A stretch of DNA of 64,000 bases, taken from Grimontia kaedaensis. GTDB lineage: Bacteria; Pseudomonadota; Gammaproteobacteria; Enterobacterales; Vibrionaceae. Position numbers and translations under genes: made by a program. The stretch is taken from NCBI RefSeq assembly GCF_023746615.1, contig NZ_CP082275.1, positions 682,001 through 746,000 on the forward strand. Reading direction: 5' to 3'. Below the pieces are notes generated by a model. It did not search any database. It had not been told where the DNA came from and was given only the letters and a program-made list of their open reading frames with translations. This document shows, piece by piece, positions 8,477 through 16,128 of this stretch. How positions within the stretch are numbered: the first letter of the stretch is position 1; every line of letters starts with the position of its first letter.

Positions 8477-8638
8477 CGAAATACGCCTTAATGGTTAATC
8501 GGGTCCTCCGGTTCTGTTTGGGGGGTTTCGACAAACACTTATTTTTTAACACACACACATATCGGCACATGCTCCGGGGTGCCCTTTGCGGGTCGGACGT
8601 ATGGGATATGTGGAGGCCTAACCCCAAGAGGAATTAAA
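8477..8638 (+). promoter_or_regulatory. rpsB 5' leader, candidate S2 autoregulatory RNA
   Basis: This GC-rich, structured leader contains short complementary runs (for example TCCTCCGG, GGGGTTTC and AACCCC near the start codon) and ends with AAGAGGAA before rpsB. In E. coli a leader of about the same length is the target of repression of rpsB-tsf by S2. Function here is inferred from position, length and conserved gene order; I did not fold it rigorously. The whole 322-bp map-rpsB gap is accounted for by the two promoters and this leader. Confidence 0.55.
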
Positions 8639-9367
8639 ATGGCTACTGTTTCAATGCGCGACATGCTGAAAGCTGGTGTTCACTTCGGTCACCAGACTCG
8701 TTACTGGAACCCTAAGATGAAGCCGTTCATCTTCGGTGCACGTAACAAGGTTCACATCATCAACCTAGAAAAAACTGTACCAATGTTCAACGACGTACTC
8801 GCTGAGCTGACCAAAGTTGGTGAGCGTAAGGGTAAAGTACTGTTCGTTGGTACTAAGCGTGCCGCTAGCGAATCTGTTAAAGCAGCAGCAGAAAGCTGTG
8901 ATCAGTACTACGTGAACAACCGTTGGTTGGGCGGTATGCTGACTAACTGGAAAACTGTTCGCCAGTCAATCAAACGTCTGAAAGATCTGGAAACTCAGTC
9001 AACTGACGGTACTTTCGAGAAGCTGACTAAGAAAGAAGCTCTGATGCGCACCCGTGAAATGGAGAAACTTGAGAAGTCTCTGGGTGGTATCAAAAACATG
9101 GGCGGTCTGCCAGACGCACTGTTCGTCATCGACGCTGATCACGAGCACATTGCTATTAAAGAAGCAAACAACCTGGGTATCCCAGTGTACGCGGTAGTTG
9201 ATACCAACTCTGACCCAGACGGCGTTGACTTCGTTATCCCAGGTAACGACGACGCGATTCGCGCAGTTCAACTGTACCTGAACGCTGCAGCTCAGTCATA
9301 TACTGAAGGCCGTAGCCAGGACATCGTAGCTCAAGCAGAAGACGAGCTGGTTGAAGTCGCTGAATAA
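8639..9367 (+). CDS. rpsB: 30S ribosomal protein S2
   Basis: S2 binds the head-body junction of the 30S subunit and recruits S1. The 242-aa protein begins MATVSMRDMLKAGVHFGHQT and has the family core WNPKMKPFIFGARN and NNRWLGGMLTNW. The start at 8639 follows AAGAGGAAT; an apparent upstream extension of 20 codons lies in the regulatory leader and is not part of the protein. The C-terminus is acidic (EDELVEVAE). Codon use is that of a highly expressed gene. It forms an operon with tsf. Confidence 0.98.
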   Translation: MATVSMRDMLKAGVHFGHQTRYWNPKMKPFIFGARNKVHIINLEKTVPMFNDVLAELTKVGERKGKVLFVGTKRAASESVKAAAESCDQYYVNNRWLGGMLTNWKTVRQSIKRLKDLETQSTDGTFEKLTKKEALMRTREMEKLEKSLGGIKNMGGLPDALFVIDADHEHIAIKEANNLGIPVYAVVDTNSDPDGVDFVIPGNDDAIRAVQLYLNAAAQSYTEGRSQDIVAQAEDELVEVAE

Positions 9368-9438
9368 GACACTTGCTCCTTGTGAGCGTTCTTAGCCATC
9401 AGACTGTCACAGACAGCACTGTAAGCTAAGTAGGTTAG

Positions 9439-9467
9439 CAGGGGCCAATTATGGGCCCCTGATTTTT
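9439..9467 (+). terminator. Attenuator/terminator between rpsB and tsf
   Basis: CAGGGGCC / GGGCCCCTG stem around 9439-9461 with five T. A partial terminator at this place is known in E. coli and lowers tsf relative to rpsB. Confidence 0.75.
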
Positions 9468-9498
9468 ACCCAAATAGTTTCGAATCGAGGAATGAACA

Positions 9499-10341
9499 AT
9501 GGCTGTTACCGCTGCCCTGGTAAAAGAACTGCGCGACCGCACTGGCGCAGGCATGATGGAATGTAAAAAAGCGCTGGTAGAAACTAACGGCGACATCGAG
9601 CTGGCGATTGAAAACATGCGTAAGTCAGGCGCTGCAAAAGCTGCTAAGAAAGCAGGTAACGTAGCTGCTGAAGGCGCAATCATCATCAAAGAAGTTGATG
9701 GTGTTTCTGCTCTGGTTGAAGTTAACTGTCAGACTGACTTTGTTGCTAAAGACGGCAACTTCGCTGCTTTCGCAAACGCAGTTGCTGATGAAGCAGCGGC
9801 GACTAAAGTAACCGTAGAAGAGCTGCAAGCGAAGTTCGAAGACGATCGCGTAGCTCTGGTTGCTAAAATCGGTGAAAACATCTCTATCCGTCGCGTAGCT
9901 TACGTTGAAGGTTCAGCGATGGCTTCTTACCGTCACGGTGAGCGCATCGGTGTTGTTGTTGCTGGTGAAGGCGACGCAGAAACTCTGAAGCACATCGCAA
10001 TGCACGTTGCTGCATCACGTCCAGAGTACGTAACTCCTGACGACGTACCAGCTGACGTAGTTGCTAAAGAGCGCGAAGTTCAAGTAGAAATCGCGATGAA
10101 CGAAGGCAAGCCAAAAGAAATCGCAGAGAAAATGGTTGAAGGCCGCATGAAGAAATTCACCGGCGAAGTTTCTCTGACTGGTCAACCTTTCATCATGGAA
10201 CCTAAGAAATCTGTAGGCGACATCCTGAAAGAGAAAGGCGCTTCTGTTTCTACTTTCATCCGCCTGGAAGTGGGTGAAGGTATCGAGAAAGCAGCTGGCA
10301 TGAGCTTCGCAGAAGAAGTTGCTGCCGCTCAGAAAGGTTAA
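9499..10341 (+). CDS. tsf: Elongation factor Ts
   Basis: EF-Ts exchanges GDP for GTP on EF-Tu. The 280-aa protein has the N-terminal UBA-like domain with LRDRTGAGMMECKKAL (about 11-26), a core with EVNCQTDFVAKD that contains the TDF motif inserted near the EF-Tu nucleotide site, and the C-terminal VSLTGQPFI module. Length and order match E. coli. It lies 131 bp after rpsB, beyond an attenuator, and ends before a strong terminator. Codon use is strongly biased, as in rpsB. Confidence 0.98.
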   Translation: MAVTAALVKELRDRTGAGMMECKKALVETNGDIELAIENMRKSGAAKAAKKAGNVAAEGAIIIKEVDGVSALVEVNCQTDFVAKDGNFAAFANAVADEAAATKVTVEELQAKFEDDRVALVAKIGENISIRRVAYVEGSAMASYRHGERIGVVVAGEGDAETLKHIAMHVAASRPEYVTPDDVPADVVAKEREVQVEIAMNEGKPKEIAEKMVEGRMKKFTGEVSLTGQPFIMEPKKSVGDILKEKGASVSTFIRLEVGEGIEKAAGMSFAEEVAAAQKG

Positions 10342-10360
10342 TACCTCTTTGAGACCCAAA

Positions 10361-10385
10361 AGACCGCAGAATCCTGCGGTCTTTT
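10361..10385 (+). terminator. Intrinsic terminator after tsf
   Basis: AGACCGCAG / CTGCGGTCT stem with a short loop and TTTT. Confidence 0.88.
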
Positions 10386-10427
10386 CACAATCCCATCCGT
10401 AGAAGTTAGTGCCTAAAGGTAGTGAGA

Positions 10428-11156
10428 ATGACTACAAACCCAAAACCAGCTTATCAACGAATTTTACTTAAATTGAGTGGCGAAGCGCTGCAAGGTAAAG
10501 AAGGCTTCGGTATCGATCCGGCTGTGCTAGACCGTATGGCACAAGAAATCAAAGAACTGGTTGAACTTGGAGTACAAGTTGGCTTGGTTATCGGTGGTGG
10601 TAACCTGTTCCGTGGTGCAGGCCTTGCAGAAGCGGGTATGAACCGGGTTGTGGGCGACCACATGGGTATGTTGGCGACTGTGATGAACGGTCTGGCTATG
10701 CGTGATGCACTGCACCGTGCCTATGTGAACGCGCGGGTGATGTCTGCTATCCCTCTGAACGGTGTGTGTGACAGCTACAACTGGGCGGAAGCTATCAGTC
10801 AACTTCGAAACGGCCGTGTGGTGATTTTCTCAGCAGGTACTGGTAACCCATTCTTCACCACAGATTCAGCAGCGTGTCTGCGTGGCATTGAAATCGAATC
10901 TGACGTTGTGATTAAAGCAACGAAAGTAGATGGCGTTTACACTGACGACCCAGCGAAAAACCCGGATGCAGAACTATACAGCCACTTGGTTTACCAAGAC
11001 GTGCTGGAAAAAGAATTGAAAGTGATGGATTTGGCTGCCTTCACTCTGGCTCGCGATCACAAGATGCCGATTCGTGTTTTCAACATGAATAAGCCCGGCG
11101 CACTGCGTCGAGTTGTGATGGGTGAGCAAGAAGGCACACTAATTGATAACGGTTAA
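10428..11156 (+). CDS. pyrH: UMP kinase
   Basis: PyrH phosphorylates UMP to UDP in pyrimidine nucleotide synthesis and is an allosteric hexamer. The 242-aa protein belongs to the amino-acid-kinase family: RILLKLSGEALQG at the N-terminus, GLVIGGGNLFRG for substrate and phosphate binding, and FTTDSAACLRGIE and DGVYTDDPAKNP near the ATP site. I start at ATG 10428 (MTTNPKPAYQ), which matches Vibrio PyrH; a GTG two codons earlier is possible. It lies between tsf and frr as in most gammaproteobacteria. Confidence 0.97.
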   Translation: MTTNPKPAYQRILLKLSGEALQGKEGFGIDPAVLDRMAQEIKELVELGVQVGLVIGGGNLFRGAGLAEAGMNRVVGDHMGMLATVMNGLAMRDALHRAYVNARVMSAIPLNGVCDSYNWAEAISQLRNGRVVIFSAGTGNPFFTTDSAACLRGIEIESDVVIKATKVDGVYTDDPAKNPDAELYSHLVYQDVLEKELKVMDLAAFTLARDHKMPIRVFNMNKPGALRRVVMGEQEGTLIDNG

Positions 11157-11213
11157 TCAATTTTAGTGGCATAATCTCCGTCGTTAGAAAAAAGAATCTT
11201 CAAGGATATTCTC

Positions 11214-11771
11214 GTGATCAATGAAATTAACGCAGATGCGAAAGAGCGCATGCAGAAAAGCGTTGAAGCGCTGAAGAACACTCTATCTAAAATTCGCACT
11301 GGTCGTGCGCATCCAGCACTGCTTGATGGCCTGTCTGTCGATTACTACGGCTCTGCAACTCCATTGAAGCAATTGGCTTCAATTGTTGCTGAAGATGCGC
11401 GTACTCTGGCTATCACTGTTTTCGATAAGTCTGTTACCCAAGCTATCGAAAAGGCGATCATGACTTCAGACCTGGGTCTGAACCCAATGTCTGCAGGTAC
11501 CGTTATTCGCGTTCCGTTGCCACCCCTGACCGAAGAGCGTCGTCGCGACCTGGTTAAGATTGTTCGTGGTGAAGCTGAAGGTGGTCGTGTTGCAGTGCGC
11601 AACATCCGTCGTGATGCGAACAGCGATCTGAAAGGCTTGCTGAAAGAAAAAGAAATTTCTGAAGACGAAGAACGTCGTGGTCAGGACGATATCCAGAAAC
11701 TGACTGATGCGGCTGTTAAAGAAATTGACACAATTCTTGAAGCCAAAGAAAAAGAGTTGATGGAAGTTTAA
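11214..11771 (+). CDS. frr: Ribosome recycling factor
   Basis: RRF works with EF-G to split the post-termination ribosome. The 185-aa protein has the standard length and motifs: LSKIRTGRAHPALLDG near residue 25, LGLNPMSAGTVIRVPLP in the middle, and LTEERRRDLVKIVRGEAE. The start is GTG (GTGATCAATG) after AAGGA at a good distance; the alignment with E. coli begins at the same residue. It follows pyrH by 57 bp and precedes a terminator-like hairpin. Confidence 0.97.
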   Translation: MINEINADAKERMQKSVEALKNTLSKIRTGRAHPALLDGLSVDYYGSATPLKQLASIVAEDARTLAITVFDKSVTQAIEKAIMTSDLGLNPMSAGTVIRVPLPPLTEERRRDLVKIVRGEAEGGRVAVRNIRRDANSDLKGLLKEKEISEDEERRGQDDIQKLTDAAVKEIDTILEAKEKELMEV

Positions 11772-11800
11772 TTCCGGCTACACTCTGATTCCATTGCCGA

Positions 11801-11829
11801 AGCGCTGTGCTAGCAGTACAGCGCTTTTT
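11801..11829 (+). terminator. Terminator or attenuator between frr and uppS
   Basis: AGCGCTGT / ACAGCGCT stem (11801-11808 with 11817-11824) followed by TTTTTAT, only 18 bp before uppS. Confidence 0.75.
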
Positions 11830-11846
11830 ATTTGCGAAGGATAATG

Positions 11847-12617
11847 ATGAGCTCCCAATCTTTCCATCAAGAAATCGATCCCAGCCTACTTCCAAAACAC
11901 ATTGCCGTCATCATGGACGGAAATGGCCGTTGGGCCAAAGCACGTGGCAAAGCCCGTATGTTTGGTCACAAAGCCGGCGTTGATGCTGTGCGTAAAACTG
12001 TCTCTACTGCTAATCGCCTAGGTGTTCAGGTGCTTACTCTGTTTGCATTCAGCAGTGAAAACTGGCGTCGTCCAGAGGAAGAAGTCAGCCTGTTGATGGA
12101 GCTTTTTGTCACTGTACTGGGACGTGAAGTGAAACGTCTTCACAAAAATGGTGTAAAGCTCAAGGTAATTGGCGATACCACGCGCTTTAGTCAGTCGTTG
12201 CAAGATAAAATCGCTGCGGCGGAAGCCTTAACGGCGAACAACACCGGTTTGGTGTTAAACGTGGCTGCCAACTATGGCGGTCAGTGGGATATTATGCAGG
12301 CCGTGAAAAAGCTTGCTGCTCAGGTAGAGCGTGGCGACATTCCTGCTGAACAACTCACTGAAGGTGATCTTCAGGTGCATTTATCCTCTTCTGGTTTGCC
12401 AGATGTAGATTTGATGATCCGCACCAGCGGCGAATGCCGCATTAGCAACTTTATGCTGTGGCAAGCGGCCTACGCTGAGTTGTATTTCACCGAACAATTC
12501 TGGCCTGATTTCGACGAGACAAGTCTCACAGAAGCTATTGCTTGGTTTATTAACCGAGAGCGCCGATTTGGGTGCACCGGTGAGCAAATCAAGGCCATGT
12601 TACAAGTAGAAAAATAG
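11847..12617 (+). CDS. uppS: Undecaprenyl diphosphate synthase (cis-prenyltransferase)
   Basis: UppS adds eight isopentenyl units to farnesyl diphosphate to make the C55 carrier lipid for peptidoglycan and O-antigen. The protein is about 256 aa and shows the cis-prenyltransferase motifs AVIMDGNGRWAKARGK (catalytic Asp), FAFSSENWRRP and IRTSGECRISNF. Two adjacent ATG codons (11844 and 11847) are possible; the AAGGA at 837-841 gives better spacing to the second. It heads the envelope gene block and is 10 bp from cdsA, so the two are coupled. Confidence 0.96.
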   Translation: MSSQSFHQEIDPSLLPKHIAVIMDGNGRWAKARGKARMFGHKAGVDAVRKTVSTANRLGVQVLTLFAFSSENWRRPEEEVSLLMELFVTVLGREVKRLHKNGVKLKVIGDTTRFSQSLQDKIAAAEALTANNTGLVLNVAANYGGQWDIMQAVKKLAAQVERGDIPAEQLTEGDLQVHLSSSGLPDVDLMIRTSGECRISNFMLWQAAYAELYFTEQFWPDFDETSLTEAIAWFINRERRFGCTGEQIKAMLQVEK

Positions 12618-12627
12618 AGGGTTTCGT

Positions 12628-13476
12628 TTGCTGAAACAACGTGTCTTAACGGCACTAGTACTGGCACCGCTTGTTATCGCTGGTATTTTCTTTTTGCCGT
12701 TACAACTTTTCGTGATTGCCGTGGCAGGTGTCACTCTACTTGGCCACTGGGAGTGGACCAAGTTTGTGGCTTCCTCGTCCCGTTTTAGTGCATTTATTTT
12801 CCCTGCAATCATTCTTGTGGGTTCGCTGTTTGCGTTACCTGTGACTCTAGATGGACTGCAACTGACCTCCACAAGTGGAAGTGTGTTGGCGATTGCAGGT
12901 GCATTGTGGTGGTTGGCAGCCACTGTGATGGTGCTGCGCTATCCAAGAGGAACAGGTTGGTGGGGTGACAGCAACGCGATACAGCAAGGGTTTGGCGTAC
13001 TGACGCTGCTCCCATTCCTTTGGAGTGTGATTCTTCTGCGTGCCTATCACTTCGATGTTTCCCCTTACCTTGGCGCTAAGATGGTGCTGTTGGTTTGTTT
13101 GTTGGTTTGGTCTGCTGATACCGGTGCGTATTTTGCGGGTAAGACTTTCGGCAAGCGCAAAATGGCACCATCTGTCAGCCCAAACAAAACCGTTGAAGGT
13201 TTAATTGGTGGGCTAGTTGCTGCTGTCGCTGTCACCTTAGCGGTAGCTCAGTATTTCTCTATTCCTTTCTCTTCTTTGACAATGTTAGGCGTTGTCGCTC
13301 TGGTCACCTCCTTCGCGTCAGTACTGGGAGATTTAGCGGAAAGCATGTTTAAGCGTGTCGCGGGTGTGAAAGACAGTGGCAGTATTCTGCCTGGACATGG
13401 CGGTATACTGGATAGAATTGATAGTCTGACAGCCGCATTCCCAGTTTTCACCGTATTGTATTTCTGGCTTGCGTAA
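12628..13476 (+). CDS. cdsA: Phosphatidate cytidylyltransferase
   Basis: CdsA makes CDP-diacylglycerol from CTP and phosphatidic acid, the branch point of phospholipid synthesis. The 282-aa integral membrane protein has about eight hydrophobic segments and ends with the CDS signature (SVLGDLAESMFKRVAGVKDSG, 13312 onwards), which contains the metal-binding acidic residues. The start is TTG (LKQRVLTALV), preceded by AGAGGG; homologues begin at the same place. It follows uppS and ends at a terminator before dxr. Confidence 0.95.
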   Translation: MLKQRVLTALVLAPLVIAGIFFLPLQLFVIAVAGVTLLGHWEWTKFVASSSRFSAFIFPAIILVGSLFALPVTLDGLQLTSTSGSVLAIAGALWWLAATVMVLRYPRGTGWWGDSNAIQQGFGVLTLLPFLWSVILLRAYHFDVSPYLGAKMVLLVCLLVWSADTGAYFAGKTFGKRKMAPSVSPNKTVEGLIGGLVAAVAVTLAVAQYFSIPFSSLTMLGVVALVTSFASVLGDLAESMFKRVAGVKDSGSILPGHGGILDRIDSLTAAFPVFTVLYFWLA

Positions 13477-13480
13477 TAGA

Positions 13481-13508
13481 CTCACCGGCGTTTCGCCGGT
13501 GAGTTTTA
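13481..13508 (+). terminator. Terminator between cdsA and dxr
   Basis: CTCACCGGCG / CGCCGGTGAG stem with a short TTT(C) loop and TTTTATT. Confidence 0.85.
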
Positions 13509-13542
13509 TTCAGGCTTTATGGAACAAATATTAGAGTTTCCT

Positions 13543-14739
13543 ATGCGTAAGATAACGATTCTTGGTGCAACTGGTTCGATTGGCACCAGCACGCTCTCTG
13601 TGATTGAAAAGAATCCTCACGCCTACGAGGTTTTCGCACTTGCTGCGAATGCTAACGTCAATGAAATGCTTCTTTTGTGTTTGAAGTGGCGTCCAAAATT
13701 TGCAGCTATGGCGAATGCTGATGCGGCAGTAAGTTTACGTCTTGCTCTGAAAAATCAAGGCTGCTCAACAAAAGTGCTCTGCGGCGTTGAGGGACTCTCT
13801 GCGATTTCTGAGCACACAGATGTTGATACGGTAATGGCAGCAGTGGTCGGCGCTGCGGGTCTCATTCCGACTATGGCGGCCGTGAAAGCCGGAAAGCGCG
13901 TTTTGTTGGCAAATAAAGAAGCACTGGTGATGTCAGGGCAGTTCTTTATCGATGCAGTTCACCAGTATGGTGCGGAGCTTCTGCCAGTCGACAGTGAACA
14001 CAATGCGATTTTTCAGTGTCTTCCTGCAAGCATTCAGTCCCGCCCAGGTATATGCGATCTCGAATCAGAAGGTGTCAGTAAAATTCTTCTTACGGGCTCT
14101 GGTGGTCCTTTCCGCTATACGGACTTAGAACTTCTAGAGCGTGTGACACCTGCTCAGGCAATTGCGCATCCAAACTGGTCGATGGGGCCTAAAATCTCCG
14201 TCGACTCGGCCACCATGATGAACAAAGGTCTTGAATACATTGAGGCGCGTTGGTTGTTTAACGCAGGTCGTGAGCAGTTGGATGTTATTATCCATCCCCA
14301 GTCAGTGATTCATTCAATGGTGCAATACCGAGATGGCTCAGTGCTGGCGCAAATGGGTTTGCCTGACATGTGTACACCTATCGCTTACGCAATGGCTTAT
14401 CCTGACCGCATTGAATCGGGTGTGAAGCCTTTGGATTTCGGTGAAGTGGGTGAATTCACTTTCCTTAAACCCGATTTCCAACGTTACCCGTGCTTGAAGT
14501 TGGCCATTGACGCTTGCTACGTGGGACAAGCCGCTACCACCACATTAAATGCGGCTAATGAAGTGGCTGTTGATGCTTTCTTGCAGGGGCAAATCGGCTT
14601 TATGCAGATTGCTGAGGTAAATGATGCTGTGCTACAACAAGCCGAGCTGTCGGAACCTTCCTGCATTCAAAGCCTCTTAGAAGTAGATGACATGGCACGT
14701 GTCATGGCTCAGAAAAGGATCATGGAGTTAACACAATGA
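13543..14739 (+). CDS. dxr: 1-deoxy-D-xylulose 5-phosphate reductoisomerase
   Basis: Dxr catalyses the committed step of the MEP isoprenoid pathway, which feeds UppS. The 398-aa protein begins MRKITILGATGSIGTSTL with the NADPH-binding GATGSIG motif, has LLPVDSEHNAIFQ (metal-binding Asp and Glu), ILLTGSGGPFR and HPNWSMGPKISVDSATMMNK (active site). I use the second ATG (13543), where homologues begin; an in-frame ATG at 13519 would add eight residues. It overlaps rseP by four bases (ATGA). Confidence 0.96.
   Translation: MRKITILGATGSIGTSTLSVIEKNPHAYEVFALAANANVNEMLLLCLKWRPKFAAMANADAAVSLRLALKNQGCSTKVLCGVEGLSAISEHTDVDTVMAAVVGAAGLIPTMAAVKAGKRVLLANKEALVMSGQFFIDAVHQYGAELLPVDSEHNAIFQCLPASIQSRPGICDLESEGVSKILLTGSGGPFRYTDLELLERVTPAQAIAHPNWSMGPKISVDSATMMNKGLEYIEARWLFNAGREQLDVIIHPQSVIHSMVQYRDGSVLAQMGLPDMCTPIAYAMAYPDRIESGVKPLDFGEVGEFTFLKPDFQRYPCLKLAIDACYVGQAATTTLNAANEVAVDAFLQGQIGFMQIAEVNDAVLQQAELSEPSCIQSLLEVDDMARVMAQKRIMELTQ
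14652..14679 (+). promoter_or_regulatory. Candidate sigma-E promoter upstream of rseP-bamA
   Basis: GGAACCT (14652-14658), a 16-bp spacer and TCTTA (14675-14679) resemble the sigma-E consensus (GGAACTT, 15-16 bp, TCTRA or TCAAA). It is inside the 3' end of dxr, about 57 bp before rseP. In E. coli rseP and bamA are served by sigma-E promoters. The match is imperfect, so this is a candidate only. Confidence 0.35.
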
Positions 14740-16091
14740 GCGCCATTCTTTGGAACCTACTGTTTTTCCTCATTGCTCTCGGTATTTTGATAGCGGTGCA
14801 TGAATACGGTCACTTTTGGGTTGCGCGTAAGTGCGGTGTGAAAGTTCAACGGTTCTCTATTGGCTTTGGTAAGTCTATTTGGAAGAAAGTAGGCAAGGAC
14901 GGTACCGAATATACACTCGCTATGATTCCTCTTGGTGGCTACGTCAAGATGCTCGACGAGCGTGTGGATGAAGTGCCTGAGTCACAAAAAGAGCAAGCGT
15001 TTAATAATCGTCCGCTTTGGCAACGCAGCGCGATTGTTGCTGCAGGCCCAGTGGCTAACTTTCTGTTTGCAATTGTGGCGTATTGGTTGGTGATGATCAT
15101 TGGTGTGCCAGCGGTAAAACCGATTATTGGTGATGTCGCTCCCCAATCTATTGCCGCACAAGCGGGCATAGAGCCTGGGATGGAACTAACTGAGATCTCT
15201 GGCATCAAAACGCCAGATTGGGAATCAGTTAATTTCCAGTTGATCGCCCATATTGGTGACAGTGACATGACAGTGGCAGTCAAGCCAGATGAAAACGCAG
15301 CATATGCCGTTGAGAAAAATCTGGATTTGGTAGCCTGGTCTTTTGACCCTGAATCACAGTCAGCATTGCGCACCCTTGGAATGACACCTTACCGCCCTGA
15401 AATTACAAACGTGATTGCGAATGTGGTTGAAGGCAGCGCTGCTGAAAAAGCGGGGCTTCTCGTCAACGATGAATTGGTGTCTCTTGGGGGCAGCGCGGTA
15501 ACCGATTGGACCGAAGTGGTTGAGACCATTCGTGCGAACCCTGAACAGGCATTACCCTTGGTTGTTGAACGTGATGGTACAGCAGTATCTTTGATGTTAA
15601 CACCAGATGCGAATGTGCAGGATGGAAAGGCAATAGGCTATGCAGGCTTTGCCCCAGAGGTGGAGCCTTGGCCTGAGTCGCATCAACTGACGCTTCAATA
15701 CGGCCCTTTGGATGCCATTCCGGCGGCCTTAGATAAAACCTGGCAGGTGGTGTCGCTCACCGCAGGTATGATCAAAAAACTGTTCACAGGTGACGTGGCA
15801 GTAAAGAATTTGAGTGGACCTATCTCAATTGCAAAAGGTGCAGGGATGACCGCAGACTTCGGTCTGGTATACTTTCTCGGCTTTCTCGCACTAATCAGCG
15901 TTAATTTAGGCATTATTAACCTGTTACCGTTACCGGTTCTTGATGGCGGACACCTGTTGTTTTTTGGTATTGAAGCCGTGACACGTCGCCCCGTCTCTGA
16001 ACGAGTGCAGGATATGGGATATCGGGTAGGTACAGCAATCATTATGACTTTGATGGCTGTAGCGATATTTAACGATTTCGCCCGACTATAA
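14736..16091 (+). CDS. rseP: Regulator of sigma-E protease RseP (site-2 zinc metalloprotease)
   Basis: RseP makes the second, intramembrane cut in the anti-sigma factor RseA and also clears signal-peptide remnants. The 451-aa inner-membrane protein has HEYGH at residues 22-26 (zinc ligands His22 and His26, catalytic Glu23, the same numbers as E. coli), two periplasmic PDZ domains (around 125-310) and the C-terminal PVLDGGHLLFF motif with the third zinc ligand. Translation is coupled to dxr by a 4-bp overlap. It precedes bamA, whose assembly state it helps monitor. Confidence 0.97.
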   Translation: MSAILWNLLFFLIALGILIAVHEYGHFWVARKCGVKVQRFSIGFGKSIWKKVGKDGTEYTLAMIPLGGYVKMLDERVDEVPESQKEQAFNNRPLWQRSAIVAAGPVANFLFAIVAYWLVMIIGVPAVKPIIGDVAPQSIAAQAGIEPGMELTEISGIKTPDWESVNFQLIAHIGDSDMTVAVKPDENAAYAVEKNLDLVAWSFDPESQSALRTLGMTPYRPEITNVIANVVEGSAAEKAGLLVNDELVSLGGSAVTDWTEVVETIRANPEQALPLVVERDGTAVSLMLTPDANVQDGKAIGYAGFAPEVEPWPESHQLTLQYGPLDAIPAALDKTWQVVSLTAGMIKKLFTGDVAVKNLSGPISIAKGAGMTADFGLVYFLGFLALISVNLGIINLLPLPVLDGGHLLFFGIEAVTRRPVSERVQDMGYRVGTAIIMTLMAVAIFNDFARL

Positions 16092-16128
16092 ACATTCAGC
16101 GTTTAGCAAGGAAATGTCAGAGCAAGCA

